From: Myxococcales bacterium
GTDB lineage: Bacteria > Myxococcota_A > Polyangia > Palsa-1104
Assembly (NCBI GenBank): GCA_003170275.1
Contig: PNAM01000009.1
Span: forward strand, 1 to 64,000
Length of the DNA stretch: 64,000 nucleotides
Direction of reading: 5' to 3'
The stretch's first letter is position 1, and each line of letters begins with the position of its first letter. The notes under the pieces were generated by a model. It made no database searches and was not told the origin of the DNA. It saw only the letters and a program-made list of their open reading frames with translations. The translations under genes were made by a program, and so were the position numbers. Of this stretch, positions 53,143 through 61,372 are shown one piece after another.

Positions 53143-55674
53143 ATGAGCGAAATCGACGACCGCCGCGAGAAGGTCAAGAAGTTATACGCCTCGAGTGCGA
53201 GTCTCCTGACAGACTCACTCAGCGAAGCGGATGTGAGAGCCAAGCTAGTAGACCCATTGTTCCGGGATGGCCTTGGATGGCCTGAAGCCTGCATCACCCG
53301 AGAGGTTCACGATGATGCTGAGGATTTCTGGGACTACCTCTTTCACGAAACTCACCCGTACTTCATACTTGAAGCGAAGAAGGCCGCGGACGTATTTGTT
53401 TTCCCTGCAACCTCGATTCGAAAGACATACGTCCTTTCCTCTCTTATCCGGGCTGACAAGAATTTCAAGAAAGCGGCGCTACAAGCAGGTCGCTACTGCC
53501 AAGATGCAGATGAACTCATTCCGTACGCCGTAGTTGCGAACGGACTTCAGCTTGCCGTTTTCAAGGGTCAGAGGACGGACAGAGGATGGCTGAAGGGCGA
53601 GGCGCTCGTTTTCGCCTCGCCGCAAGAAATCGTCAGCCGCTTCGACGAACTTTGGGAGCTCCTCTCGTATCCCGCCGTCAGGGCCGGCAGTCTCGCAAAA
53701 TATTTCTCGTTTCCGGACGAGACGCCCCGGCAGCATACCGCGGTCATTGCGACGCTACCGAATGCGGACGAGATCCTGCTGCGCAATCGACTCAATAGCA
53801 CGATGATCCCCGTGCTGAAGACCGTCTTCGATGAGCTGACCGATGAGGGTCATGCAGAAGTCTTGAAGAATTGCTACGTGTACTCGAAATCGCTTCAGAC
53901 GGTCGCAGATAACTTCATCCTTACTATTAAGGATCTACCTCCGGCGTATCTCCGCGATTCCGTGGCCGACATCCGGCCGACGCGATACGGTGCCGGAAAG
54001 TTCGAAGAATCCATCCGAAAGATCGCGGAACAGAAACGTCGTGGAACGGTGCTTCTCCTGCTCGGAGGAGTTGGATCTGGCAAGACCACGTTTCTAAGAC
54101 AGATGAGAATCCAGTACTGTTCCCAAGTCATTGAGAAGTCGGGAGCTTATTACTACGTTGATTTTCGAGATGCTCCTCCGCGACCCCCGTTCGAGGGATT
54201 TGTGTTTGCATCGCTACGAGCCCAACTAGATGCTGATTCGGTCTTTCGCTCTATTTGCGCCCTGAAGATTCCAGCCCTCAAGGACGTTGTGGCACCGTCG
54301 CACGCTCCCCAGATGCTGAAAGCTCTGTTCGAGGTCGACCTCGAGCAAATAGACGCTCTGGCCCGGGAGGTCGGTGTTGGTGATGGCGAGACCCTAGGAA
54401 GGAAGAAACTGGAACGATTGGAGGAATTCTCGAGAAATGATCGCGAGGTCGTAAAGAGGGCGTTCCGGTTGCTGGAAGCGAGTGGCCGATTTATCTTGCT
54501 CGCACTCGACAACGCCGATCAATTGGATCTCGATTATCAGCTCCAGATATTTTTGTTTGCGGAGAACGTCGCATCCGAGATGGGTGCCAATGTCATCACA
54601 GCGCTCCGCGAAGAAAAATACTACCTTGCAAGTCAGCAGGGCGCTTTCAATGCCTTTCAAAACCAAGGATTTCACATCTCAAGTCCGCGCCTTAGTGATC
54701 TCCTTTCGCTGAGATTGAGGTACGCCCGAGAGCATCTTCCCGAGATATTGGTTGGCGAATCAGCTGCGAATATTGCCGACGTTCGTGATTTCTTGGAGGC
54801 GATTCGCCTCGGCGGAGTTGGAGCATTTGGTCGACCAGGTTCCTCCAATGTCGTTCGCTTGCTCGAAAGACTCAGCATGGGCAACATGCGACTCGCGCTA
54901 AGGATGTTTCGAACCTTTGTCTCCTCTGGAAATACGCGCATTCAGAAGATCATAGACATCTTTCGTGAAAACATTACCCATCGCGTTCCATACCATATTC
55001 CGTTTCACGAATTTACAAAGTCTGTCATGCTCAATGACCATCGCTATTATTCGGAACGACATAGCGATGTTCTAAATCTGTTCGCTCTTGCTGGGCATCC
55101 ACCTAACTCCCACTTCGCGGCCCTGCGAATATTGCGATATCTAATGCTTGCGAGCGACCGGGTGTCGGCAAAGTTCGAGCGAGGCTATGTCGAGCTGGGC
55201 GAGATTCTTGAGGCATTTGCCGGGATTCATGCAGACACTCGAGAGGCGCGCGCGCATCTGCAGCGACTCTTGAAGGCGAGTCTCATTGAGGCCGATACCG
55301 GAGTAGCAAGTGACTTGGATCGCTGCAGAGCTATCAGAGCAAGTCCGTCCGGTGAATATTATTTGACGTTTTTGGTGCGTGCATTTGCGTATGTCGACCT
55401 CGTTTGGATCGACACTCCTTTGGCGGATGCTGCCGTCATGGTTCGGCTTAGAGAACTGCGAGATTCGCGCGATAGAGCGAGTCGGTTTGAACGAGTCGAT
55501 CTGTTCCTCGGCTACCTGCGCCACGAAGAGGAGCGGGAACATCAGATCTTCCCAGGGCTGGAGAGCGTCCCGGCCTTCCGAAAGTGGCTCATGCCTGACA
55601 TCATCGAGCAAATCGGAAAGGAGAAGGTCGTAATCGCTGCGAAATATGCTCGTTATCACACGGATGGCGAATAG
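53143..55674 (+). CDS. PD-(D/E)XK nuclease-STAND ATPase, predicted defence protein
   Basis: 843 residues from the ATG at 53143 (GAGGG upstream). Residues 25-170 resemble the N-terminal nuclease domain of type I restriction R subunits: SEADVRAKL, then D64 and E77-x-K79 in FILEAKK. A P-loop, GGVGSGKT (308-315), and a Walker B-like LLALDNADQLD (453-463) mark a STAND-type NTPase, followed by a helical region to the C-terminus that may be a sensor. This order is typical of single-gene antiphage proteins such as the Avs group, but the family is not one I can name. Codon use is less GC-rich than in the host genes. Confidence 0.8.
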   Translation: MSEIDDRREKVKKLYASSASLLTDSLSEADVRAKLVDPLFRDGLGWPEACITREVHDDAEDFWDYLFHETHPYFILEAKKAADVFVFPATSIRKTYVLSSLIRADKNFKKAALQAGRYCQDADELIPYAVVANGLQLAVFKGQRTDRGWLKGEALVFASPQEIVSRFDELWELLSYPAVRAGSLAKYFSFPDETPRQHTAVIATLPNADEILLRNRLNSTMIPVLKTVFDELTDEGHAEVLKNCYVYSKSLQTVADNFILTIKDLPPAYLRDSVADIRPTRYGAGKFEESIRKIAEQKRRGTVLLLLGGVGSGKTTFLRQMRIQYCSQVIEKSGAYYYVDFRDAPPRPPFEGFVFASLRAQLDADSVFRSICALKIPALKDVVAPSHAPQMLKALFEVDLEQIDALAREVGVGDGETLGRKKLERLEEFSRNDREVVKRAFRLLEASGRFILLALDNADQLDLDYQLQIFLFAENVASEMGANVITALREEKYYLASQQGAFNAFQNQGFHISSPRLSDLLSLRLRYAREHLPEILVGESAANIADVRDFLEAIRLGGVGAFGRPGSSNVVRLLERLSMGNMRLALRMFRTFVSSGNTRIQKIIDIFRENITHRVPYHIPFHEFTKSVMLNDHRYYSERHSDVLNLFALAGHPPNSHFAALRILRYLMLASDRVSAKFERGYVELGEILEAFAGIHADTREARAHLQRLLKASLIEADTGVASDLDRCRAIRASPSGEYYLTFLVRAFAYVDLVWIDTPLADAAVMVRLRELRDSRDRASRFERVDLFLGYLRHEEEREHQIFPGLESVPAFRKWLMPDIIEQIGKEKVVIAAKYARYHTDGE

Positions 55675-55771
55675 GCCTTCTTCGACGCGTCGCATGCAGT
55701 CCTGGTGCTGTCCTCGTGTGTCCTCGTGCCCATGCCGTTCAGCTAGCGGATAGAAGAGAACTGATCAATTA

Positions 55772-55804
55772 CGATCACTTGGATCACGCCGGCTTAAGTG
55801 ATCG
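55772..55804. repeat. Inverted repeat after the nuclease-ATPase gene
   Basis: CGATCACTT (55772-55780) and AAGTGATCG (55796-55804) form a 9 bp stem with a 15 nt loop, about 100 bp after the stop at 55674. No T-run follows. Possibly a weak terminator or operator; the space 55675-55959 holds nothing else that I recognise apart from the 11-mer repeat. Confidence 0.4.
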
Positions 55805-55959
55805 GCATTGCTCTTAGTGCCGGTCTACGGTCGTAACGAGCGACGGGCCCCTGCTTCCGAGAGGTCGCAGCGCGGGACTTGTGTCGGAGCCTCAGCTTCA
55901 TCCGTCGGCGGAACTCTACGGTTTCTTGTGCGGTTGGCAGGCACACGCGCGTCGACCAT

Positions 55960-56529
55960 TCATGGCACGTCCCCTTCGCGCTTCGCCCCGGCTAGAAATT
56001 CGCGCTGCATTTCGATTTCGAGGCGACTCGCGCAGCGGCTGAAATTGAGATCTGCGCACTGACTCGCCCGCTGAAGCGCTCGTAGCTCTCGGCGGCTCTC
56101 AGCCTGTTTGAAGTCTTGCAAACGCTTGATACGTCGCTCAACCTCGGCGCGCATCTGGGGCGTGAGCGGGCGGGCCTTTCGGTATCTACGGAATACCAGC
56201 CAGCACCGGTGCGAGTCGTTGCGGCGCGGGCCGTTCCCTAGCGCCCGGTCGCATGCTCTGGCTCGCGCTTGGAGCTTAGCGGCCCGTCGGTCACTCTCCA
56301 CGACAGCCTCATCCTCGAACAACTCGACAATCCAAGGAGAGAGGGCCTTCTCCGATGGCCGCGCACTGCCTCCGTCGACGTCCGGAGCACCATTCGCAAC
56401 TCCAGCGTCCACCGACTCCTGTGCGAGGGTCTCCGTCGCCGAGGCCAGCACCGCAAGAGCTGCTCCGGCGACGACGCAGTACATGGATATCCTTCGAAGA
56501 CCACCGCGCTTGCGCAGGATCGCGCGCAT
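55960..56529 (-). CDS. Exported helical protein, island-specific
   Basis: 189 residues with a basic start and hydrophobic stretch (MYCVVAGAALAVLASATETLA), consistent with a signal peptide. A Gly/Ala/Asp linker is followed by a Lys/Arg/Glu-rich helical domain with five Cys. No recognised family. It is the last of three leftward genes starting at 57507, 3 nt after its neighbour. Confidence 0.6.
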   Translation of the reverse strand: MRAILRKRGGLRRISMYCVVAGAALAVLASATETLAQESVDAGVANGAPDVDGGSARPSEKALSPWIVELFEDEAVVESDRRAAKLQARARACDRALGNGPRRNDSHRCWLVFRRYRKARPLTPQMRAEVERRIKRLQDFKQAESRRELRALQRASQCADLNFSRCASRLEIEMQREFLAGAKREGDVP

Positions 56530-56532
56530 CTC

Positions 56533-57057
56533 CTACTCCTCCGGATCGGGCCAGCCGCCGGGCACTGAGTAGAACGGCGGGAAATCGCCGACGGGCGCGT
56601 GCGGCATCCATGTTGGGCGGACCTGGGGAGCATGTTTTCTCTCAAGCAGGTAGAGCTGGAACATGAGGCGCGTTGCCTCATGGGTGTCCCCGCGTTCGAT
56701 CGCCTTACGTTTGGCCTCCTCGATCATCTCGGCGATCACGCGCTTCTTGTCGATGGTCTCGGGCTGAACATCAGACCCGTTAGGGGAATTGACGGCCGCG
56801 TCCAGGAGCGCATCAAGAGCGTCGCCCGCCCGAGGTCGGTGCTTGCGCGCGGGGCTCCGGGCGCGCGGTGGACCGGAGCCGGCAGCAGCGAGGCGGTAGA
56901 GTTCGTCAAGGCCGGCCATGCGGTCCTTGAGTTCCGCCATCGTGGGGCGCATGACGGCGATGTAGCTCAGGTGCGGCTCGCGGAGCCGCAACCATTCGTC
57001 ATCGGCGATGGCGGATCCACCGATCAACAATGAGGCCGTGAGCGCGAGCCCGCGCAC
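56533..57057 (-). CDS. Exported protein, island-specific
   Basis: 174 residues from a GTG at 57057, directly after the stop of the Zn-ribbon gene (TAG-GTG). The N-terminus (LALTASLLIGGSAIADDEW) is a probable signal peptide. The rest is charged and helical with a Pro/Trp-rich end (FYSVPGGWPDPEE). Function not recognised. The tight spacing suggests a single operon with the genes on both sides. Confidence 0.6.
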   Translation of the reverse strand: MRGLALTASLLIGGSAIADDEWLRLREPHLSYIAVMRPTMAELKDRMAGLDELYRLAAAGSGPPRARSPARKHRPRAGDALDALLDAAVNSPNGSDVQPETIDKKRVIAEMIEEAKRKAIERGDTHEATRLMFQLYLLERKHAPQVRPTWMPHAPVGDFPPFYSVPGGWPDPEE

Positions 57058-57507
57058 CTACGGCGGGCACCGATGGTGCCGGGGTCGGCCACTTCGATCC
57101 CGGGGCACGTCGCGGCCCGTAACGGGCTTGCCGCAGCGAGTGCAGCGGCCGGTCAGTGCGACCTGGGCCTCCGCGAGATCAGCGGGCGCCTTCTCGGTTG
57201 CGTGACGAGCAGCGATCCGATCGCGAACGGCTGGATTGTCGGCTGCAAGAACCTCGTTGAGTTGCTCGTCGGTGATCAGCGGCGGCAGCGCCTCCACTCG
57301 ATGCGCTGCACTCTCAGCTGCTCGCCTGCGCCGCTGCTCTTCCTCGAACGTCTGCCCTTGCTGGCGGTAGCGCTCGCCAGCGTCGGCCACGACCGTGGGC
57401 GACTTGAGCGGCCCAGCCTGCATCGTGGGACAGCTCCCGTACTTGATCTCCGCGTCGGTTGGAGACGGAGGCGGGATCCGCAGCGGATACTTTCGCTTTC
57501 TCGGCAA
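57058..57507 (-). CDS. Small protein with C-terminal zinc ribbon
   Basis: 149 residues. A basic, Pro-rich start and a Glu/Arg helix (about 45-75) precede CTRCGKPV then a His-His-Arg-Cys near the end, giving a probable Cys3His or Cys4 metal site. No signal peptide. It is the first gene of the leftward three-gene group, facing the divergent five-gene operon across 343 bp. Confidence 0.6.
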   Translation of the reverse strand: MPRKRKYPLRIPPPSPTDAEIKYGSCPTMQAGPLKSPTVVADAGERYRQQGQTFEEEQRRRRAAESAAHRVEALPPLITDEQLNEVLAADNPAVRDRIAARHATEKAPADLAEAQVALTGRCTRCGKPVTGRDVPRDRSGRPRHHRCPP

Positions 57508-57850
57508 CCACTACTCCTTGGATCAAGCGTACCGCCGCGGGAGATGACCAACAACGGCATTCGTTCGCGGTGAACAGGTCCACCGTCGTGGGGCTGGACC
57601 AGGTCGAGGTGCTCCCTCTAATTTCAGCGCGCGGAAACCCTTGATCTCTAGAGACATTCGAACTTCGAATAATTCGCGACCTAATTATTCGACTCTGGTT
57701 GACGGGATCTCCCGGTGGCAGCACTTCCCGCTTTCGCAATTCACCCAATCAGCAGCGACGGCGGAACGTTGCACGACCCATCCACGCGGTGAGCCGCCCG
57801 CGAGTGTCACACCCTCCGGGTAGGATCGGCGTCATTGAGGGAGACGAATC
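57508..57850. promoter_or_regulatory. Island control region with nested palindromes
   Basis: This 343 bp space lies between two divergent operons. At 57645-57654 is the palindrome TCTCTAGAGA; at 57656-57670 ATTCGAA-C-TTCGAAT; and at 57665-57674 with 57683-57692 the arms TCGAATAATT and AATTATTCGA. All three are AT-rich in a GC-rich setting and the last two share an ATTCGA unit. This looks like an operator or a binding site cluster for a regulator, partition or replication protein. No other feature is seen in the space. Confidence 0.6.
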
Positions 57851-58459
57851 ATGACGAACGAAAGCGCGAATCCGACCGAGGCCACTCCGATGTATCCGCT
57901 GGCGCGCGATGCCAACGGCAATCCGCTCGACGTGCCCGCCGAGGCCGTTGCCTGGCGTGTGCGCAAACTCGCGCGCAAGGCCGGTCGGCCAAAGGTGCTA
58001 TTCGACGCCGAGACGGGACTGCCGCGCGAGCTGCCGCTCACGTCGGGATACGACGACTTCATCGACCAGGTGAACGAGTCGGGTCGATTCCGGCTGGAAC
58101 CAGTCGACGGTCACGGCCGCATCATTCCTGGATGCGTCGCAGTGACCGAGGTCGTGTTCGACGACGACGAGGAGGAGGCTGCCAGGCCGAAACAAGCTGC
58201 CGAATCAGCGCCGGAGCTGATGCGGCTCGTCGCGGAGTTGGTCGAGAGTAACGCCCAGGTGATGAGGGCGATGGCCTCGGCGTTCGGCCAGGTGCAACCG
58301 TCGCGGCCATTCGTGATCGAGCGTTCTTCCGAGGAGAAAAGCGTAGGCGGAGAGTCGCAGATCGGTCAGATCGTCGCGACGCTACTCCAGAAGTTTGCGA
58401 GTGAGCCGGGAAAACCGACCGAGCACGCGGTGCCCGCTCCGTCAGGCGTGGCGTCGTGA
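57851..58459 (+). CDS. Island operon protein 1, acidic, unknown
   Basis: 202 residues with GGGAG 8 nt before the ATG. The sequence is mostly polar with an acidic run (FDDDEEEAA) near residue 105 and a long helix after it. No signal peptide or known domain. It is first in a group of five same-strand overlapping genes that ends with the integrase, so a role in maintenance or regulation of the island is possible. Confidence 0.6.
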   Translation: MTNESANPTEATPMYPLARDANGNPLDVPAEAVAWRVRKLARKAGRPKVLFDAETGLPRELPLTSGYDDFIDQVNESGRFRLEPVDGHGRIIPGCVAVTEVVFDDDEEEAARPKQAAESAPELMRLVAELVESNAQVMRAMASAFGQVQPSRPFVIERSSEEKSVGGESQIGQIVATLLQKFASEPGKPTEHAVPAPSGVAS

Positions 58460-59316
58460 GTCGTTCAAATGGTCGTCGCCAGACCATGGACATCGAAACG
58501 GAACGCAACGGAGAGCCGAGAGGAATCGTGGAGGATTTCATGTCGAGACACGAAGACACGATCACATCGGTGATGCCGCTACTCGGTGCGGCCGGCGGCG
58601 CACTGGCCCTCGAGGTGCTGAGCCAGCGAGTGACGATGAAGAAGGAGGCGCTCGCGGCGGTCAGCGCCGGACTGGCGTTTATCGCTGCCACAAATACGAC
58701 AGGACCTGCGCGGCAGCTCGCCATGGGGGCCGCTGCGGCCGCAGCCTGCTACGGCCTCGTCGAGATTCTGAGGCAGAAACGGCCAACCCAGATCTATGGC
58801 GAGCCGCCGCCCTTGCGTCAGGCGGCGCCTAGCGACGGCATTTCCCGGGAGGAGTTCCAGAAGGCGATCGCCGATATGACGGTCCGGCGCCAGGAGGAAA
58901 TCGCGTCGATCAAGAAGGCGTATTCGGACCAGATCGCTCAGATGCACTCGACGTCTGAGAACAAGATCGCCGAGATGCACTCGGCGATTCAATCGCTGCT
59001 GCGGCAGCTTCGCGATGCCAAGGCGCGCCTTTCTGCACGCAATGTGGGCCCGCGTCGTGTGCTTCGCGACGGGCCATCTACGGTGGCATCGACGGCGATC
59101 GTCAAAGCCGCCGACGCGAATATGCAGACAGCGGCGGAGAGGCTCGCGGTGGTCTACAGCTTGCTGACCGATGGGGAGGCGACGCACCTGCAGGAGATCA
59201 TGACGGGCCTTCCACCCGATTCGCTGGCGACGACAGAAGGCCACCTGCTCGCGCTTTCACCAGATGACGCCGTCGCGTATCTGCGTGGCGCGGTGCTCGC
59301 GAGGGATGCGGCATGA
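58456..59316 (+). CDS. Island operon protein 2, membrane segment and coiled coil
   Basis: 286 residues from a GTG overlapping the preceding stop (GTGA). Residues about 38-95 contain two hydrophobic stretches (GAAGGALALEVL and LAMGAAAAAACYGLVEIL), followed by a Gln/Lys/Glu-rich coiled coil (about 128-190) and a final helical domain. No family is recognised. Coupled to the next gene by an ATGA overlap. Confidence 0.65.
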   Translation: MSRSNGRRQTMDIETERNGEPRGIVEDFMSRHEDTITSVMPLLGAAGGALALEVLSQRVTMKKEALAAVSAGLAFIAATNTTGPARQLAMGAAAAAACYGLVEILRQKRPTQIYGEPPPLRQAAPSDGISREEFQKAIADMTVRRQEEIASIKKAYSDQIAQMHSTSENKIAEMHSAIQSLLRQLRDAKARLSARNVGPRRVLRDGPSTVASTAIVKAADANMQTAAERLAVVYSLLTDGEATHLQEIMTGLPPDSLATTEGHLLALSPDDAVAYLRGAVLARDAA

Positions 59317-59582
59317 AGAACCAAGCTCGCCAACGGCTCGGCACGACGACCGAAATTGATGACCATGCGCTCGTCGAGCAGGCCTTGCAGCACAACGACC
59401 GGGCGTGGCAGCAAGTCGTGCGACGGTTCGAGCCAACGCTGCGATCGTTGATCGCCGAAGACGCGGACGTAGACGCCGTTGCACATCGCACTAGAAGGTC
59501 TGCTGATCCTCGCCTGCACTCAGCCTGCCGCGAGCGGCGGACCGGCGTCGTGAGACGTCGCCCCAAAGACGGCCATGCGTAG
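59313..59582 (+). CDS. Short sigma-region-2-like ORF
   Basis: 89 residues. DDHALVEQALQHNDRAWQQV followed by VRRFEPTLRSL looks like the start of sigma70 region 2 in ECF-type factors. After about residue 55 the sequence turns into Arg-rich, out-of-character residues. It may be a decayed or frameshifted copy of the following gene, which begins similarly. Start overlaps the previous stop (ATGA); end overlaps the next start by 8 nt. Confidence 0.45.
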   Translation: MKNQARQRLGTTTEIDDHALVEQALQHNDRAWQQVVRRFEPTLRSLIAEDADVDAVAHRTRRSADPRLHSACRERRTGVVRRRPKDGHA

Positions 59583-60456
59583 CGACGACGCAAAGCTGCT
59601 CGAAGCGGTGCTCGCTCGCGATTCGCGCGCGTGGCGTGATCTCGTGCGTCGACACGAGGGCACGTTGCGCGTCGCGATTCGTGATGCGATTGGTGACGAG
59701 CGCGAGTTGGCCAACGACGAAGTCGACGAAACGCTGGGCGACTTCTGGCTCTTGCTACTCGAAGACGACATGCGGCGCCTTCGGTCAATTGCAGCACGGC
59801 GTGCGCCGCTCGACTCGGCGCTCGGAGTGATCGCAGAGCGCCAGGCACGGATGAAGGCGCATCGAGACGCGCGCTCGCCTCGCTTCGAGCCGCTCGACCA
59901 GGCGTCGGAGTTGATCGACGAGCGACCTCTACCCGACGCCAGCCCGGGTCTCGTGTTCCTGACCACCGAAGAGGCACGGCGCTATCTCCGATACCGAACC
60001 GACAGCGGGATCCGCAACGCCGTCCGTCGGGGCGAGCTGTTCCCAGTAGGCCGCGGCCCCCGCGGAATGCACCTATTTACCGTCGCTGAGCTGAATCGAT
60101 TTGTCCTTGCGCGATCCGCTACGAGTGCGCATCATGATCGGCACCGTGAGACGCCTGGGCAGAGAGGCCATGTGGATGCGAATCACGGGCAAACGGACCA
60201 AGTACCCAGGCGTGTATCAGATCGACGAGCAGACGTTCCGGATTCGGGCAAAGGCGCCCGACCCGCGAACCGGAAAGGCGAGGCAAAAGGAACGGCTCCT
60301 CCTGGGGGTGAGCGCCCCACAAGCAGCAAGGGAACGACTCGAATGGATCGAAAAGCTGTCAAACGGCGCGATCGACGGCGCGGTACCGATCGTACGGCCC
60401 CGCGTTGGCGACTGCGCCACCTCCTGGATGAAATCGAAACTCCTCAAGCTGGATAG
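59575..60456 (+). CDS. Sigma-region-2-like domain fused to excisionase-type HTH
   Basis: 293 residues. Residues 5-75 resemble region 2 of sigma70 factors: LLEAVLARDSRAWRDLVRRH, then DEVDETLGDFWLLLLEDDMRRLRSI. Residues about 125-180 are a winged HTH of the excisionase type: VFLTTEEARRYLRYRTDSGI and GPRGMHLFTVAELNRFV. After about residue 183 the sequence is low-complexity, basic, and overlaps the integrase gene for 281 bp, so that tail may not be functional. It may control excision or transcription of the integrase. I do not know a described protein with this architecture. Confidence 0.6.
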   Translation: MRSDDAKLLEAVLARDSRAWRDLVRRHEGTLRVAIRDAIGDERELANDEVDETLGDFWLLLLEDDMRRLRSIAARRAPLDSALGVIAERQARMKAHRDARSPRFEPLDQASELIDERPLPDASPGLVFLTTEEARRYLRYRTDSGIRNAVRRGELFPVGRGPRGMHLFTVAELNRFVLARSATSAHHDRHRETPGQRGHVDANHGQTDQVPRRVSDRRADVPDSGKGARPANRKGEAKGTAPPGGERPTSSKGTTRMDRKAVKRRDRRRGTDRTAPRWRLRHLLDEIETPQAG

Positions 60457-61372
60457 GTACACCGGGTCTCGCTACACCGAGGCGCTGGAGCAACACGCGC
60501 TCGAAGTGCTCGGGGATTTCTACCTCGACGTGCTTCGGACGACAGACGTGCAGAAGTGGATCGACGACGAGTTGCGCGAAGGCTACAAGGTGTCGACGGT
60601 GAAGGGCTGGTTCCGCGTTTTCCGCACGATGGTGCGGGATCAAGTCGCGGCGCTCGACCTTCCACGCGACCCCACGTTGCGCATCTCGTTTCCGGAACAG
60701 GACGACAGCGACGAGCGGAACGCACTTGGCCCAGAGGAGCTGAATAAGTTTCTCGAAGCCATGCGCGACAAGTACCCGCAGCATTATCCTCTCGTTGCCG
60801 TGCTGGCCTTTACGGGGCTTCGTTTCTGCCACGCCTCAGCACTCAAGTGGGAAGACCTGGACGAGCAGACTGGCGTCATCCACGTGCAGCGCAAGCAGGT
60901 ACGCCGCATCGTGGGCAACGTCTCCCGCCGAAAGCGAGCGCCAAAGGAAATCCCGTTACACCCCGTGCTTGCCAAGATCCTCAAGCAACATCGGAGGGCT
61001 TCGATCGAGGCGCAGGCGCCGGGACTTGCGGAGGGGTGGTGCTTTCCCTCCGACGTCGGCACGCTGCGCACGCCAAGCAGTCTCCAAAAGGCGTGGGCGG
61101 CTTGCCTCACGGCGGCCAAGATCGAAGCGCGCTTCACGGTGCATGGGCTGCGTCGGACGTTCAACGACCTGGCGCGGAAAGCGAAGGTGGACGCCGTAGT
61201 TACCAAGGCGCTCACCGGGCATGTGACGGAGAAGATGCGGGAGCACTACAGCTCGGTGGACCTTGAGGAGAAGCGTGCGGCAGTCTCTGCGGTCGGCAAA
61301 CTCGTCCCCATCATGGGCGGAAGGCGCCTAAAAGTGCGGACGGGAGTGCGGACGGGCCGAAAACACGCTTGA
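60176..61372 (+). CDS. Tyrosine recombinase (island integrase)
   Basis: 398 residues from the ATG at 60176, chosen for AGAGG 8 nt upstream; earlier starts at 60170, 60134 and 60101 exist. The catalytic residues are Arg in TGLRFCHAS, Lys in VQRKQ, His-x2-Arg in HGLRRTF, His in TGHVT and Tyr in EHYSSV. An N-terminal arm-binding segment (TKYPGVYQIDEQTFRIRAKA) and a core-binding domain (about 80-185) precede it. It should integrate the island by recombination in tRNA-Gly. The last codons contain the tandem 11-mer also found at the other end. The gene ends 58 bp before the tRNA. Confidence 0.93.
   Translation: MRITGKRTKYPGVYQIDEQTFRIRAKAPDPRTGKARQKERLLLGVSAPQAARERLEWIEKLSNGAIDGAVPIVRPRVGDCATSWMKSKLLKLDRYTGSRYTEALEQHALEVLGDFYLDVLRTTDVQKWIDDELREGYKVSTVKGWFRVFRTMVRDQVAALDLPRDPTLRISFPEQDDSDERNALGPEELNKFLEAMRDKYPQHYPLVAVLAFTGLRFCHASALKWEDLDEQTGVIHVQRKQVRRIVGNVSRRKRAPKEIPLHPVLAKILKQHRRASIEAQAPGLAEGWCFPSDVGTLRTPSSLQKAWAACLTAAKIEARFTVHGLRRTFNDLARKAKVDAVVTKALTGHVTEKMREHYSSVDLEEKRAAVSAVGKLVPIMGGRRLKVRTGVRTGRKHA
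61332..61354 (+). repeat. Tandem 11-mer pair, putative integrase arm sites (right)
   Basis: AAGTGCGGACG (61332-61342) and GAGTGCGGACG (61344-61354), 12 bp period, inside the last codons of the integrase gene. They match the pair at 46581-46603 in direction and spacing. Confidence 0.65.

Larger units (their letters stand above)
53051..55821 (+). repeat. 11 bp direct repeats flanking the nuclease-ATPase gene
   Basis: CTCTTAGTGCC is at 53051-53061, before the gene, and again at 55811-55821, after it. This could mark the ends of a cassette that brought the gene in. A chance match is not excluded. Confidence 0.35.

Noticed and set aside
59479-59553. 24-codon TTG-started frame with a lipobox-like LILAC
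   Set aside because: Too short and without a ribosome binding site; lies inside a decayed sigma-like frame.
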